A stretch of DNA of 64,000 nt from contig OZ244812.1 of NCBI GenBank assembly GCA_965220205.1, positions 310,001-374,000 on the forward strand. Direction: 5' to 3'. Under the pieces are notes generated by a model. That model was not told the origin of the DNA, ran no database searches, and worked only from the letters and a program-made list of their open reading frames with translations. Below, one piece after another: positions 31,196-41,112 of this stretch. Position 1 is the stretch's first letter, and each line of letters begins with the position of its first letter. Position numbers and translations under genes: made by a program. The stretch comes from G965220205 sp965220205. GTDB taxonomy: Bacteria > Chloroflexota > Dehalococcoidia > Lucifugimonadales > Australimonadaceae.

Positions 31196-33808
31196 GTGAT
31201 CAGCAAGCTGTTCGGAGGCCTTCTCGGCTCGAACGATAGTCAAGTCAAGCGCTACCAGTGGATCGTGGACGAGGTCAACGGCTTGGAGCCGGAGTTCGAG
31301 GCGTTGACCGACGATGCGCTGCGGAACAAGACGCGCGAATTCGAAGAGCGGCTCGAAGCGGGCGAAGCGCTCAATGACCTGATGCCAGAGGCGTTCGCCG
31401 CGGTGCGCGAGGCGGCGCGGCGGTCCATTGAGATGCGTCACTTTGACGTGCAACTCATCGGCGGCGCCGTCCTCCACGAGGGCAAAGTCGCCGAGATGAA
31501 GACGGGCGAGGGCAAGACGCTCGTCGCCACGCTTCCCACCTACCTGAACGCGCTCAGCGGCGAGGGCGTGCATGTCGTGACCGTCAACGACTACCTCGCC
31601 CGGCGCGACGCCGTGTGGATGGGGGCGGTCTACCACCAACTGGGCATGACGGTCGGCTGTCTACAGCACGACACGTCGTACATCTACGAACCGGGAACGC
31701 CGGCCAGCGGCGACGTGCCTGCCGAGATGCGCGTCGTGAACCGGCGCGAGGCGTACGCGACGGACATCACCTACGGTACGAACAACGAGTTCGGGTTCGA
31801 CTACCTCCGCGACAACATGGCGACCGACCAGGCGGCCCAGGTGCAGCAGGGCCTCAACTACGCGATCGTCGACGAAGTGGACAACATACTCATCGACGAG
31901 GCCCGCACGCCGTTGATCATCAGCGGGGTGGCCGAGGAGTCGGCGAGCGATTACCAGACCATGGCGCGCGTCGTCCCGCGCCTCCGCAAAGGCGAGGACT
32001 TCCACATCGAGGAGAAGGAGCGGCAGGCCATCCTGTCGGAGGCGGGCATCTCGAAGATCGAAGGCTTGCTGAACATCGACAACCTCTACGCACCCGAGAA
32101 CTCGGTGGTGACGCACTACGTAGAGAACGCGCTCCGGGCGCACTCGGTGTACCAGCGGGACAAGGACTACGTCGTCGAGGACGGCAACGTGGTGATCGTG
32201 GACGAGTTCACGGGGCGCAAGATGCCCGGACGCCGCTATGGCGACGGCCTGCACCAGGCCATCGAGGCGAAGGAGGGGGTCAAGGTCCAGCCGGAGACAT
32301 TCACGTACGCGACGGTGACGCTCCAAAACTACTTCCGGATGTACGCGAAGCTCGCGGGCATGACGGGCACGGCGGTGACCGAGGCCGAGGAGTTCTTCAA
32401 GGTCTACAAGCTCGAGGTCGTCGCTGTCCCGACGCACATGCCGATGATCAGGACCGACCTGCCTGACCTCGTGTTCAAGACGCAGAACGGGAAATTCGGG
32501 GCGGCGGTCGAGGAGATCGAGGAACTGCATGAGCGGGAGCGTCCGGTGCTGGTGGGGACTGCATCGATTGAGCGCTCGGAGTTCCTGAGCGGCATGCTCC
32601 GCCGTCGCGGCATCCCCCACGAGGTGCTGAACGCAAAGAACCACCAGCGCGAGGCGGAGATCGTTTCGCAGGCGGGCCGCCTCGGCGCGGTGACGGTCTC
32701 GACGAATATGGCGGGCCGCGGCACGGACATCATCCTTGGCGGCGATCCCAAGCACGCCGAGTCGTCCGACCAGTGGCAGCGAGACCACGAAAGGGTCGTC
32801 GAGCTGGGCGGCCTGTTCGTTCTGGGCACGGAGCGTCACGAGTCGAGGCGAATCGACAACCAGCTCCGCGGCCGGTCGGGACGCCAGGGCGACCCGGGCG
32901 AGACGCGGTTCTACGGGTCGTTCGAGGACGACATCCTCGTGCGGTTCGGCGCTTCGACGATGGGCAAGCTGCTGGGCAAGGCGCTGGCGGACGACGTCCC
33001 GCTGGAGAGCGGCACGCTCTCGAAGACGCTGGCGATGACCCAAGGCAAGGTGGAGTCGCACTACTTCGACATTCGCAAGCACCTGGTCGAGTACGACGAC
33101 GTGGTGAACCGTCAGCGCGCGGAGATCTACCGCGACCGCGGCAGCGTGCTCGCCGGCGGCGACGTCAAGGACCACGTACTCCGGATGGTGGGAGAGGAGA
33201 TCTCCGACAAAGTGCGGTCGGCCCTCGTTGGCGACCCGGTCGACTGGGAGCCGGGGCCGATGCTCGACGACTTGCGCACGATGTTGCCGCTACCCGAAGG
33301 CATTGACGAGGAGTTCGTCGTGGCGCACAGCGTCGCTGAGACCGAGGACGCGGTGCTCACGGCCGCGGAGGAGCTGTACGCGGAACGCGAGGAGCAGTTC
33401 GGCGAGGAGATGATGCGGCGGATCGAGCGCGCGGTGTTGCTCCAGACCGTCGACCGGGCATGGGTGCAGCACCTGACCATGATGTCGAATCTCCGGCAAT
33501 CGATTGGCCTCTACGCGTACGGGCAGCGCGACCCCCTGGTGATGTACAAGAAGGAGGGCGCCGCGGCCTACGAGGCGCTGCGCGCCCGTATCCGTCACGA
33601 CATCGCCCACGCGATCTTCCGTGTCGCGCCAGCCGCTCAGGCCACCAACGGACAGGCGTCAAGCCGGCAGCCGCAGTCCGGGCCCGCGCGGCCGGGCAGC
33701 GGCGCTCGTCAGATGCAAGGCGTCGCCGCGAAGAAGATCGGTCGCAACGACCCCTGCTACTGCGGCAGCGGCAAGAAGTACAAGCGCTGCCACGGCGCCG
33801 CTGCGTAG
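31196..33808 (+). CDS. secA: Preprotein translocase ATPase subunit
   Basis: Motor of the Sec export pathway at the inner membrane. The 870-residue product has Walker A in MKTGEGKTLVATLP (about 100-113), the DEVDNILIDEARTPLIIS Walker B region near 220, TGRKMPGRRY, TNMAGRGTDI and QLRGRSGRQGDPG motifs of the second ATPase domain, and a C-terminal SEC-C zinc motif CYCGSGKKYKRCH that binds SecB or ribosomes in relatives. The GTG start follows GGGGAG. A conserved unknown gene starts four bases after the stop. Confidence 0.98.
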   Translation: MISKLFGGLLGSNDSQVKRYQWIVDEVNGLEPEFEALTDDALRNKTREFEERLEAGEALNDLMPEAFAAVREAARRSIEMRHFDVQLIGGAVLHEGKVAEMKTGEGKTLVATLPTYLNALSGEGVHVVTVNDYLARRDAVWMGAVYHQLGMTVGCLQHDTSYIYEPGTPASGDVPAEMRVVNRREAYATDITYGTNNEFGFDYLRDNMATDQAAQVQQGLNYAIVDEVDNILIDEARTPLIISGVAEESASDYQTMARVVPRLRKGEDFHIEEKERQAILSEAGISKIEGLLNIDNLYAPENSVVTHYVENALRAHSVYQRDKDYVVEDGNVVIVDEFTGRKMPGRRYGDGLHQAIEAKEGVKVQPETFTYATVTLQNYFRMYAKLAGMTGTAVTEAEEFFKVYKLEVVAVPTHMPMIRTDLPDLVFKTQNGKFGAAVEEIEELHERERPVLVGTASIERSEFLSGMLRRRGIPHEVLNAKNHQREAEIVSQAGRLGAVTVSTNMAGRGTDIILGGDPKHAESSDQWQRDHERVVELGGLFVLGTERHESRRIDNQLRGRSGRQGDPGETRFYGSFEDDILVRFGASTMGKLLGKALADDVPLESGTLSKTLAMTQGKVESHYFDIRKHLVEYDDVVNRQRAEIYRDRGSVLAGGDVKDHVLRMVGEEISDKVRSALVGDPVDWEPGPMLDDLRTMLPLPEGIDEEFVVAHSVAETEDAVLTAAEELYAEREEQFGEEMMRRIERAVLLQTVDRAWVQHLTMMSNLRQSIGLYAYGQRDPLVMYKKEGAAAYEALRARIRHDIAHAIFRVAPAAQATNGQASSRQPQSGPARPGSGARQMQGVAAKKIGRNDPCYCGSGKKYKRCHGAAA

Positions 33809-33812
33809 CGGC

Positions 33813-34598
33813 ATGACGCCCGCCGGCGCGCACGCGGACCAGGCAACGGCGATATCCGCCGGCCTACCGTCGCCGTCGGCGTTCGAGCCGCCAACGTCGA
33901 ACGACTCTGACGGGGAGACGGTCGCCCGGCTCGCCAGGTCCGTGAGCAGCGGCGCCCCATGGGCGCCGGCGCTGCTCGAGGCGATCGGGACGTGGACGGC
34001 GCCGCGCGAGTACGTCGACGGTCAGGAGCTCCGGTATCTGGTCGGCGGCGAAGCGTTCGACTGGCTGCTCCTTGCCGAACGGTTAGTCCGCGCGCTCCCA
34101 GTGACAGTCCCCGGCGCAGTCCCAGCGGCAGAGGCCGAGCGGCTGCTGTTCACCGGGGAGCTGCCGCCGGACGTTTCGCAGATGCAGTTCCGGGAGGCGT
34201 TGGGGGTCGGCAAGCACCGGGCGCACTTGAACTTCTTCTACGGCGTGGTGGTGGAGGAGGCGCTCTGGCACGCGGTGGAACGCGAGGTGCTGAAGGAGCG
34301 GGGCGTGCGCGGTTTGCACCACCTCAACGGGGTGCAGGAAGCCGTGAGCCAGCGCCTGTACCGGGCGGAACCCGCCGCGCTGATGCGCCAGTTCCGCAGG
34401 GAGCGCGGCGCGAAACCGTCGGTCAAGTTCTCGTTGTCGGAGCTGAAGGAATACACATACTGGTTGTTTAAGCTCCGCGTCGGCCGCTCGGACTCGGCCA
34501 GGACCGCGAGCGACACGCGCAAGGGGCTCGCGATGTTGAGCGAGCTGCGCGGAGCGCCGGTTGGCGCCGTCAGTGAGGGCTGGCTCGCGGCTGTCTGA
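33813..34598 (+). CDS. Conserved hypothetical protein after secA
   Basis: A 261-residue soluble protein that I cannot assign to a named family. Its middle, with APALLEAIGTWTAPRE and YLVGGEAFDWLLLAERL, looks conserved and well folded, and the C-terminal half is helical and charged (REVLKERGVRGLHHL, SLSELKEYTYWLFKLRVGRSD). There is no signal peptide or membrane segment. ATG at 33813 lies four bases after the secA stop, so cotranscription with secA is expected and a link to export or to the cell envelope is possible. The 3' end overlaps the convergent MFS gene by 29 bases. Confidence 0.75.
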   Translation: MTPAGAHADQATAISAGLPSPSAFEPPTSNDSDGETVARLARSVSSGAPWAPALLEAIGTWTAPREYVDGQELRYLVGGEAFDWLLLAERLVRALPVTVPGAVPAAEAERLLFTGELPPDVSQMQFREALGVGKHRAHLNFFYGVVVEEALWHAVEREVLKERGVRGLHHLNGVQEAVSQRLYRAEPAALMRQFRRERGAKPSVKFSLSELKEYTYWLFKLRVGRSDSARTASDTRKGLAMLSELRGAPVGAVSEGWLAAV

Positions 34599-35826
34599 TA
34601 TGCGCCCGTGGTCCCGCCGTCTCGTCGGCGAACCGTGCGAAGACCAGCACTGTGGCCGTCCATAGCCCAGCGCCGAAGAAGAACGCGGCGTGGAACGAGA
34701 CGGCGTCGGCGAGTCCGGTAGCGATGAGCGGCCCGACGATTCCCGCAAGGTCGCCGAAGGTGCGGTAGACCCCGAAGCTGACCCCCCGCAGATCGGGCGG
34801 CGAGACATCCCCAACGTACGCCGACGGGGCCTGCCCGCCGAAGCCGATCGCGGCGTGGACGAACAGGAACGCCAGCACGTAGGTCAAGACACTGTTGCTG
34901 AACGGGAACACGGCGAACCCGATGCCCACGAGGATGCCGGCCGGCACGATGACAGGCTTGCGCCCGAACTTGTCGGCCATCGCCCCGGACGGGTAGATGA
35001 GCAGCCCGTGGACCAGCGACGCGGCGGTGAAGAGTACGCCGATCAGCCCGGGGCCCGTGCCGAGGACGTAGGTTGCGTAGAGCGGCACAATCGAGATGGA
35101 CGCCCCGCCGCGCAAGAAGAACGTCGCGAATCCCAGCATGCAGATGAGCAGGAAGTTGCGGTCGCGGAGCAGCTCGAGCGAGGCGAAGCGAGAGCGGTCC
35201 GGCGACCCGCCGACATCGGCGGTGGGCAGGTCGCGTGGGCGGGTCTCGGGCATGCGGAACATGGCCCAGACGGCGAATAGGAGGACGCCGACCCCCGAAA
35301 CGTAGAACGGCGCTCGGATGCTGACGAATTCCGCGATGAGGCCGCCGAACGCGGGGCTGGCGATGCCAACGACCAATTGCATGCCGTGCATGAGGCCGAT
35401 GACGCGGCCGCGGTTCTCGACGGTGCTGAGATCGGTGGCGACGGCTTGTGCGACGGTGATGGTCATCGCGCTGAAGATGCCGATGAGGAATCGGTAGGCG
35501 AGGAAGGCGGGCACGCTGGCGGAGAGGCCGCTGAGGCTCGCGAACACGCCGATGCCGATGGCGCCGGCGATGACCACCTTCTTGCGCCCCAGGCGTTCGG
35601 ACAGCATTCCGGCGGGTATGTTCGTTAAGAAGCGGCCGACGCTCGAGATGGCGAGCGCGAAGCCAACGACGACGGCGGAGCCCCCGATTAGGTCGACGAA
35701 GCGCGGGAACGCGGGGATGGTGATCATCATCGCCGCGTGGGCCGTGGCGACGAGGCCGCCCACGACGATGATGAGTTCGGGTCGCAGTGGCAGCGGTCCG
35801 GCGCCGCGCGGTATGCCGGGACGCAC
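34570..35826 (-). CDS. MFS transporter
   Basis: A 418-residue major-facilitator protein with twelve predicted helices. The motif GMLSERLGRKKVVIAG between helices 2 and 3 and SGAMADKFGRKPVIV in the second half are the paired MFS signatures. Multidrug or metabolite export is likely but the substrate is unknown. The GTG start directly follows the valS stop codon with no gap, so it is translated from the valS message. Confidence 0.88.
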   Translation of the reverse strand: MRPGIPRGAGPLPLRPELIIVVGGLVATAHAAMMITIPAFPRFVDLIGGSAVVVGFALAISSVGRFLTNIPAGMLSERLGRKKVVIAGAIGIGVFASLSGLSASVPAFLAYRFLIGIFSAMTITVAQAVATDLSTVENRGRVIGLMHGMQLVVGIASPAFGGLIAEFVSIRAPFYVSGVGVLLFAVWAMFRMPETRPRDLPTADVGGSPDRSRFASLELLRDRNFLLICMLGFATFFLRGGASISIVPLYATYVLGTGPGLIGVLFTAASLVHGLLIYPSGAMADKFGRKPVIVPAGILVGIGFAVFPFSNSVLTYVLAFLFVHAAIGFGGQAPSAYVGDVSPPDLRGVSFGVYRTFGDLAGIVGPLIATGLADAVSFHAAFFFGAGLWTATVLVFARFADETAGPRAHIRQPRASPH

Positions 35827-38487
35827 CTAGCCGCCGAGCTCCGCCAGCAACTCGCGTATACGGTCTAGTCGCGTCTGACTGTCCCCAAGCCGCTGGCGCT
35901 CCCGCTCGACGACCTCGGGCGGCGCTTTGTTCACGAACTGCTCGCTGCCGAGCCGCGCGGACAGGCCGGCGACGTACCGCTCCGTCTCTCGCGACTCCGC
36001 TTCGAGTCGCGCGGTCTCCGCGCGGACGTCGACGGCGCCGCCCATGGCCAGCGACACGGTGACGCCGCGGACGACGAACCTGACGGCGTTGGGCTTGGCG
36101 TCCGCGGCGTCGCTGAAGGCGAGCTCGCCGACCCGGGCCAACTCGCGGACCGCCTCGGCCTCGCGCGCCAACGACGCGCCGCCGTCGGCCGCGACGATGG
36201 CCGCGTCGAGACGTCGACCCGGCTCGACGCGAAACTCGGCCCGGACGTTCCGGATCGCGCGGACGACGTCAATCATCAGTTCGACGTCGGCGAGCGCGTC
36301 CGCATCGTCGCGGCTGCCGTCGGCCGGGTCTGGGGCGGGGTAGGGCGCAATCATGATGGAAACGGGCTGACCGTCGGCGGGCGCGGTTTCCTTGAGGCGC
36401 TGCCACAGTTCCTCGGTGATGAAGGGCATGAACGGGTGGAGCATACGGAGGACCTGGTCGAGGACGTGCGCGAGCACGGCGCGCGGGTCGTCGTCGCCGG
36501 CCCGGAGACGCACCTTGGCAAGCTCGATGTACCAGTCGGCGAACTCGCCCCAGACGAAGTCGTGCAGGACGTGCTCGACCTCGCCGATCTGCCAGTCCTC
36601 CATGAGTGCGTTGACGCGCACCGCGGTCTGCTCGGCGCGGGAGAGGATCCAACGGTCCTCCAGGTGCGAGCGCGGCGCGGGCGCCTGGCGGCTGGTGGGC
36701 TCGAGGGCCCCGAGCACGAACCGGGATACGTTCCACAGCTTGTTGGAGAAGTTGCGGGCGGCCTGCAGCCGGCCCTCGCTCAGGCGAGTGTCGTTGCCGG
36801 GCGCCGTGCCGGTTGTGACAGCGAACCGGAGGGCGTCGGCGCCGTAGTGGCTGATGGCCTCGAGCGGGTCGATGACGTTGCCCTTGGTCTTGCTCATCTT
36901 CACGCCGTGCTCGTCCCGCACCAGGCCGGAGAGGTAGATGGTGCTGAACGGCACGTCGTCCATGTTTTCGAGGCCCATCATCATCATGCGGGCGACCCAG
37001 AAGAACAGGATGTCGTGGGCAGTCTCGAGCACAGCGCCGGGGTAGAAGTAGGCGAGGTCCTCGGTCGGCTCCGGCCAGCCCAACGTAGAGTGCGGCCACA
37101 GCGCCGACGAGAACCAGGTGTCGAGCACATCCTCGTCCTGCGTGAGGTCCCGCGAGCCGCACGCGCCGCACGCCGAGGGGTCGTCGACGGCGACGGTCTG
37201 GCGCCCGCACGCGCCGCAGTACCACACGGGTATGCGATGCCCCCACCAGAGCTGGCGGGAGATGCACCAGTCGCGGATGTTCTCCATCCAGTTGGCGTAG
37301 ACGCCCTCGAAGCGGTCGGGGACGATGGCGGTCCGTCCCTCGCGGACGGCGGCGAGGGCCCGCTCCGCCAACGGCGCGACGCGCACGAACCATTGCTCGC
37401 TGACTATCGGCTCGACGATGTCGTCGCTGCGTTGGCAATGGCCGACGGCGTGGACGTACGGCTCGACCTTCTCGATCAGGCCCTCGGACTCGAGCTGCGC
37501 GACGATGGCCTCGCGCGCGGCAAAGCGGTCGTATCCCTCGTACCGCCCTGCGTTGGCGTTCAAGGAGCCGTCGGCGTTGAGGATGTTCACGGTGGGCAGG
37601 CCATGCCGCGCGCCCGTCTCGAAGTCGTTCGGGTCGTGTCCCGGGGTGATCTTGAGAGCGCCGGCGCCGAACTCCATCGAGACGGCGTCGTCCTCGATGA
37701 CGGGGATAGAGCGGCCCAGGACCGGTAGGAGGACCTGCTTGCCCCTGACGGCCGCGAACCGAGGGTCGTTCGGATGCACGGCCACGGCCGTGTCGCCGAG
37801 GAGCGTCTCAGGCCGGGTGGTGGCGACGACGACGTGCCCCTCGCCCGATTCGAGCGGGTAGCGGATGTGGTAGAGGGCGCCCTCTTCGTCGGCGTGGTCG
37901 ACTTCGAGGTCGGACAGAGCGGTGCGGCAGCCGACGCACCAGTTGATCATCCGCTCGCTGCGGTAGATGAGGCCCTTGTCGTAGAGGTTCTTGAAGGTGG
38001 TGCGGACGGCCCTGCTCGGTCCCGGGTCGAGCGTGAACGTGAGGCGGTCCCAGTCGCAAGAGGCGCCGAGGCGGCGGATCTGGTTGTCGATGATGTCGCC
38101 GTACTTGTGGATCCACTCCCAGACGCGGTCGAGGAACGCCTCGCGCCCGAGGTCGTGCCGGGCGACCCCTTCGAGGGCCAGCGCTCGCTCCACCACCATC
38201 TGCGTGGCGATGCCCGCGTGGTCCTTCCCGGGAAGCCAGAGGGCCTCGTAACCCCGCATGCGGTAGTAGCGAGTCAGCGAGTCTTCGACCGCGGTCCGCT
38301 GGGCGTGTCCCAGGTGCAGCTCGCCGGTGACGTTCGGCGGCGGCATGACGATCGCGAACGGACGCTTATCGGGGTTGGGCGCCGCCTTGAAGAAGCCGGA
38401 CGACTCCCACCACTGGTAGAGACGCTCTTCGACCGACGCCGGCTCGTAGGCCTTGGGGAGCGGGTCGCGGGGAGAGGCGTAGGTCAT
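35827..38487 (-). CDS. valS: Valyl-tRNA synthetase
   Basis: Charges tRNA-Val. The 886-residue class I synthetase has the HIGH-type motif PPPNVTGELHLGHAQ near residue 49, the KMSKTKGNV loop near 530, an editing domain in between with a zinc-like CGACG pair, and a C-terminal coiled coil (from about 815) typical of ValS. A TAAAAT about 30 bases upstream of the ATG may be its -10 box. The MFS gene follows with no spacing. Confidence 0.98.
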   Translation of the reverse strand: MTYASPRDPLPKAYEPASVEERLYQWWESSGFFKAAPNPDKRPFAIVMPPPNVTGELHLGHAQRTAVEDSLTRYYRMRGYEALWLPGKDHAGIATQMVVERALALEGVARHDLGREAFLDRVWEWIHKYGDIIDNQIRRLGASCDWDRLTFTLDPGPSRAVRTTFKNLYDKGLIYRSERMINWCVGCRTALSDLEVDHADEEGALYHIRYPLESGEGHVVVATTRPETLLGDTAVAVHPNDPRFAAVRGKQVLLPVLGRSIPVIEDDAVSMEFGAGALKITPGHDPNDFETGARHGLPTVNILNADGSLNANAGRYEGYDRFAAREAIVAQLESEGLIEKVEPYVHAVGHCQRSDDIVEPIVSEQWFVRVAPLAERALAAVREGRTAIVPDRFEGVYANWMENIRDWCISRQLWWGHRIPVWYCGACGRQTVAVDDPSACGACGSRDLTQDEDVLDTWFSSALWPHSTLGWPEPTEDLAYFYPGAVLETAHDILFFWVARMMMMGLENMDDVPFSTIYLSGLVRDEHGVKMSKTKGNVIDPLEAISHYGADALRFAVTTGTAPGNDTRLSEGRLQAARNFSNKLWNVSRFVLGALEPTSRQAPAPRSHLEDRWILSRAEQTAVRVNALMEDWQIGEVEHVLHDFVWGEFADWYIELAKVRLRAGDDDPRAVLAHVLDQVLRMLHPFMPFITEELWQRLKETAPADGQPVSIMIAPYPAPDPADGSRDDADALADVELMIDVVRAIRNVRAEFRVEPGRRLDAAIVAADGGASLAREAEAVRELARVGELAFSDAADAKPNAVRFVVRGVTVSLAMGGAVDVRAETARLEAESRETERYVAGLSARLGSEQFVNKAPPEVVERERQRLGDSQTRLDRIRELLAELGG

Positions 38488-38603
38488 CGGCGCTCGCTCG
38501 TGGTTGATGAGACGCCATTTTACTGGCCGCGGCCTGCTCGGTCAACGAACGCGGAGCGTCTGACCGCTTGGCGAATCCTGTTCCGGCGCTCGTTCCGGCG
38601 CAC

Positions 38604-38612
38604 TGTTATAGT
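38604..38612 (+). promoter_or_regulatory. Extended -10 box upstream of MFS gene
   Basis: TGTTATAGT (TG, one base, TATAGT) ends 26 bases before the ATG at 38639. It overlaps an in-frame TTG at 38612, which argues that translation starts downstream, at GTG 38633 or ATG 38639. Confidence 0.45.
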
Positions 38613-38638
38613 TGCGACAACCTCTGCGTCTGGTGGCC

Positions 38639-39892
38639 ATGGCTGCTACTACGACAACGTTTCCTTGGAAGCGGAACCTCGCTGTGCTTTGGGTCGCTCA
38701 GGTAGTCACGACGCTTGGCTTCTCGTTCACGTTTCCGTTCTATCCCATCTTCTTTCAGTCGCTCGGCGTCGAAGAAGTTGAACGCGCCGCGTTTCTCTCG
38801 GGCCTGTCCGGCTGGATGATGGGCGTCGGGATGGGCCTGTTCGCGCCATTCTGGGGCATCATCGGAGACCGGTACGGCCGTCGTCGCAACATCATTCGCG
38901 CGATGTTGTTGGGCGGGGCGTTCTTGGTGCTCTCCGGGTACTCCCAGAATCCGACGCAGCTGGTGGCGAGCAGGTTCTTGATCGGCGCGACCAGCGGCGT
39001 GGTGCCGACGATCATGGCGCTGGTCGCCGGGCAGACGCCCCGCGACCGCCTGCCGTTGGCAACGGGTCTGACGATGGCGGCGCTGTTCCTGGGCACCGCG
39101 CTCGGGCCGCTGTTCGGCGGCGTGATTTTCGACCATTTCGGCATGATCGCGACGTTCTGGGCGACGGGGCTGGCGTTGTTTGCGGCGACGGCGTTGGTGG
39201 TGCTGTTCGCGCGCGAGGACTTCAAGCGACCCGAGCGGACCGAGGGCCGCCCGTTGCGCGCGTTCGGAGACCTGTGGCGGCTGGCGAGTTCGGGAACGTT
39301 CTTCCCGCTGCTGCTGATGGGGGCGCTCGTGATGATCGGCGCACTGCTGATCACACCGGCGATCGCGGGGATCGTAGCGACGACGGGGGGCGGCTCGGAG
39401 AGGGCGACGGACACGGGAATCGTGTTCATGGCCATAGGCGTCTCGGCGTCGGTGTCGGCTGTGACGATGGGGTGGCTCGCGGGGCGACTGGGGCTGCGGC
39501 CAGTATTCCTAACGGCGGCGGCCTTGGCGTCGGCGGCGTACGCGGCGCCCTACTTTGCCAATACCTACGTGCAGCTGATCTTGCTGGTGGCGATGGCTAG
39601 CCTGTTCCAAGGGGGCATCTCGGGGATGTTGAACGGGATGATCGCGATGCGCACCCCGCCGGAGCAGCACGGTGCCGCATTCGGGGCCAGTCAGGTCGCT
39701 CACTCGATGGGCGTGGCGTTCGGCCCGCTGCTCGGCGGGGCCACGGTGGTGGCGTTTGGCCTGCGCAGCGTGTTCTTGGTGAACGTCGGCGTCTTCGCGT
39801 TGATCTTCGTCGTGGCGGTGGTGTTGCTGCGGTCTGGGCCGCTCAGGTTGTCGCCGAGTCCGCGCGCGGCCAACGAGGCGCCGCCGGGTTAG
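38639..39892 (+). CDS. MFS transporter, drug-efflux type
   Basis: A 417-residue twelve-helix major-facilitator protein. WGIIGDRYGRRRNIIRA is the loop 2-3 signature and SRFLIGATSGVVPTIMALVAGQTPRDR is typical of the multidrug efflux branch (residues about 107-133). The ATG is preferred because the predicted promoter lies over the earlier TTG. It is a single-gene unit, divergent from valS, and overlaps the convergent coaBC gene by four bases. Confidence 0.88.
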   Translation: MAATTTTFPWKRNLAVLWVAQVVTTLGFSFTFPFYPIFFQSLGVEEVERAAFLSGLSGWMMGVGMGLFAPFWGIIGDRYGRRRNIIRAMLLGGAFLVLSGYSQNPTQLVASRFLIGATSGVVPTIMALVAGQTPRDRLPLATGLTMAALFLGTALGPLFGGVIFDHFGMIATFWATGLALFAATALVVLFAREDFKRPERTEGRPLRAFGDLWRLASSGTFFPLLLMGALVMIGALLITPAIAGIVATTGGGSERATDTGIVFMAIGVSASVSAVTMGWLAGRLGLRPVFLTAAALASAAYAAPYFANTYVQLILLVAMASLFQGGISGMLNGMIAMRTPPEQHGAAFGASQVAHSMGVAFGPLLGGATVVAFGLRSVFLVNVGVFALIFVVAVVLLRSGPLRLSPSPRAANEAPPG

Positions 39893-41112
39893 GTACTGCT
39901 GCTGGCCGGGGCGCCTTCCCTTGCCGTGAAGAGCGCGGCGACGCGGTCGAGGATGTGTCCAGCGACTTCGTACTTGGACATGAGCGGCAAGTCGGTCGGC
40001 CCCTCGCCGTCGATGAGCGTGACCTTGTTCGTGTCGGCGCCAAAGCCAGCGTCCGCGAGCGTAATGTCGTTGGCGGCTATCAGGTCGAGCTCTTTGGCGA
40101 CGAGCTTGGCCGTGGCGTTCTCGACGAGGCTGCCGCTCTCGGCGGCGAAACCGACGCGCACCATGCCTCGGCGCGAGCCCGCGAGGATGTCGGCGGTGCG
40201 CTCCAAGGCGATGCTGAGGACTCCCGCGTCCTCCTTCTTGAGCTTGGCGGGGCTGGGCTCGGCAGGACGGTAGTCGGCGACGGCGGCGGCCATCACGAGG
40301 GCGTCGGCGTCCTCGCAGGCTCCCAGAACAGCCTGGCGCATCGCCTCGGCCGAGTCCACGTGGCGGGTGTCGATCCCCGCCGGGTCGTCCAGCGCGGTTG
40401 GCGCGGCGATGAGCGTCACGGAGGCGCCGCGGTCGCGTGCGGCCTCGGCGACCGCGTACCCCATCTTGCCCGAGGAGCGGTTCGTGACGACGCGCACGGG
40501 ATCGATGGGCTCCTCTGTGCCTCCGGCGGTGACGACGATAGCGCGTCCGGCGAGGGGCCCGGCGCGCCCGAGGAGCTGAGCGGCGAGTCCCATGATCTCC
40601 GGCGTCTCGGCGAGGCGTCCCCAGCCGTGCAGCCCGGAGGCGAGGCGTCCCAAGCCGGGACCCGCGATGACAGCGCCCCGGTCGCGCAGAACGGCGACGT
40701 TCTGGCGGACTGCTGGGTGCTCCCACATGCTGCTTTCCATGGCGGGGGCGATGAGCAGAGGGGCGGCGGCGAGCGCCGTCGTGCTGATGGGGTCGTCGGC
40801 GAGCCCCAGCGCGAGCTTTGCAATCATGTGGGCTGTGGCCGGAGCGACAAGCATTGCGTCGGCGGCCTTGGCGAGCGCGACGTGCTCAACGGCCTCCGGC
40901 GACGCTGGGTCGAACAGGTTGGTCACCACAGGCCGGTGCGTGATGGCGCGGAAGGTGAGGGGAGCCACGAACTCGGCGGCGGAGCGCGAGAAGAGAACGT
41001 CGACCAGCGCGCCCGCCTGCGTGAGCTTGCTGGCGAGGTCCGCGGCCTTGTATGCCGCGATGCTCCCGCTGACGCCGAGCAGGATGCGCTTGCCCTCGAA
41101 CGGCGTCTTCAC
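39889..41112 (-). CDS. coaBC: Bifunctional phosphopantothenoylcysteine decarboxylase/phosphopantothenate-cysteine ligase
   Basis: Two consecutive steps of coenzyme A synthesis. The 407-residue protein has an FMN-binding CoaC half (residues 1-180: GSIAAYK, catalytic His in VEHVALAKAAD) and a CoaB half (from about 185: NRSSGKMG, AAAVADYRP, KLKK). At the positions of the E. coli decarboxylase Asn in PAMN and Cys in LACG, this protein has PAME and LASG, a change also recalled in some actinobacterial enzymes. The GTG start overlaps the coaX stop (GTGA), so the two CoA genes are coupled. Confidence 0.95.
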   Translation of the reverse strand: MKTPFEGKRILLGVSGSIAAYKAADLASKLTQAGALVDVLFSRSAAEFVAPLTFRAITHRPVVTNLFDPASPEAVEHVALAKAADAMLVAPATAHMIAKLALGLADDPISTTALAAAPLLIAPAMESSMWEHPAVRQNVAVLRDRGAVIAGPGLGRLASGLHGWGRLAETPEIMGLAAQLLGRAGPLAGRAIVVTAGGTEEPIDPVRVVTNRSSGKMGYAVAEAARDRGASVTLIAAPTALDDPAGIDTRHVDSAEAMRQAVLGACEDADALVMAAAVADYRPAEPSPAKLKKEDAGVLSIALERTADILAGSRRGMVRVGFAAESGSLVENATAKLVAKELDLIAANDITLADAGFGADTNKVTLIDGEGPTDLPLMSKYEVAGHILDRVAALFTAREGAPASSST

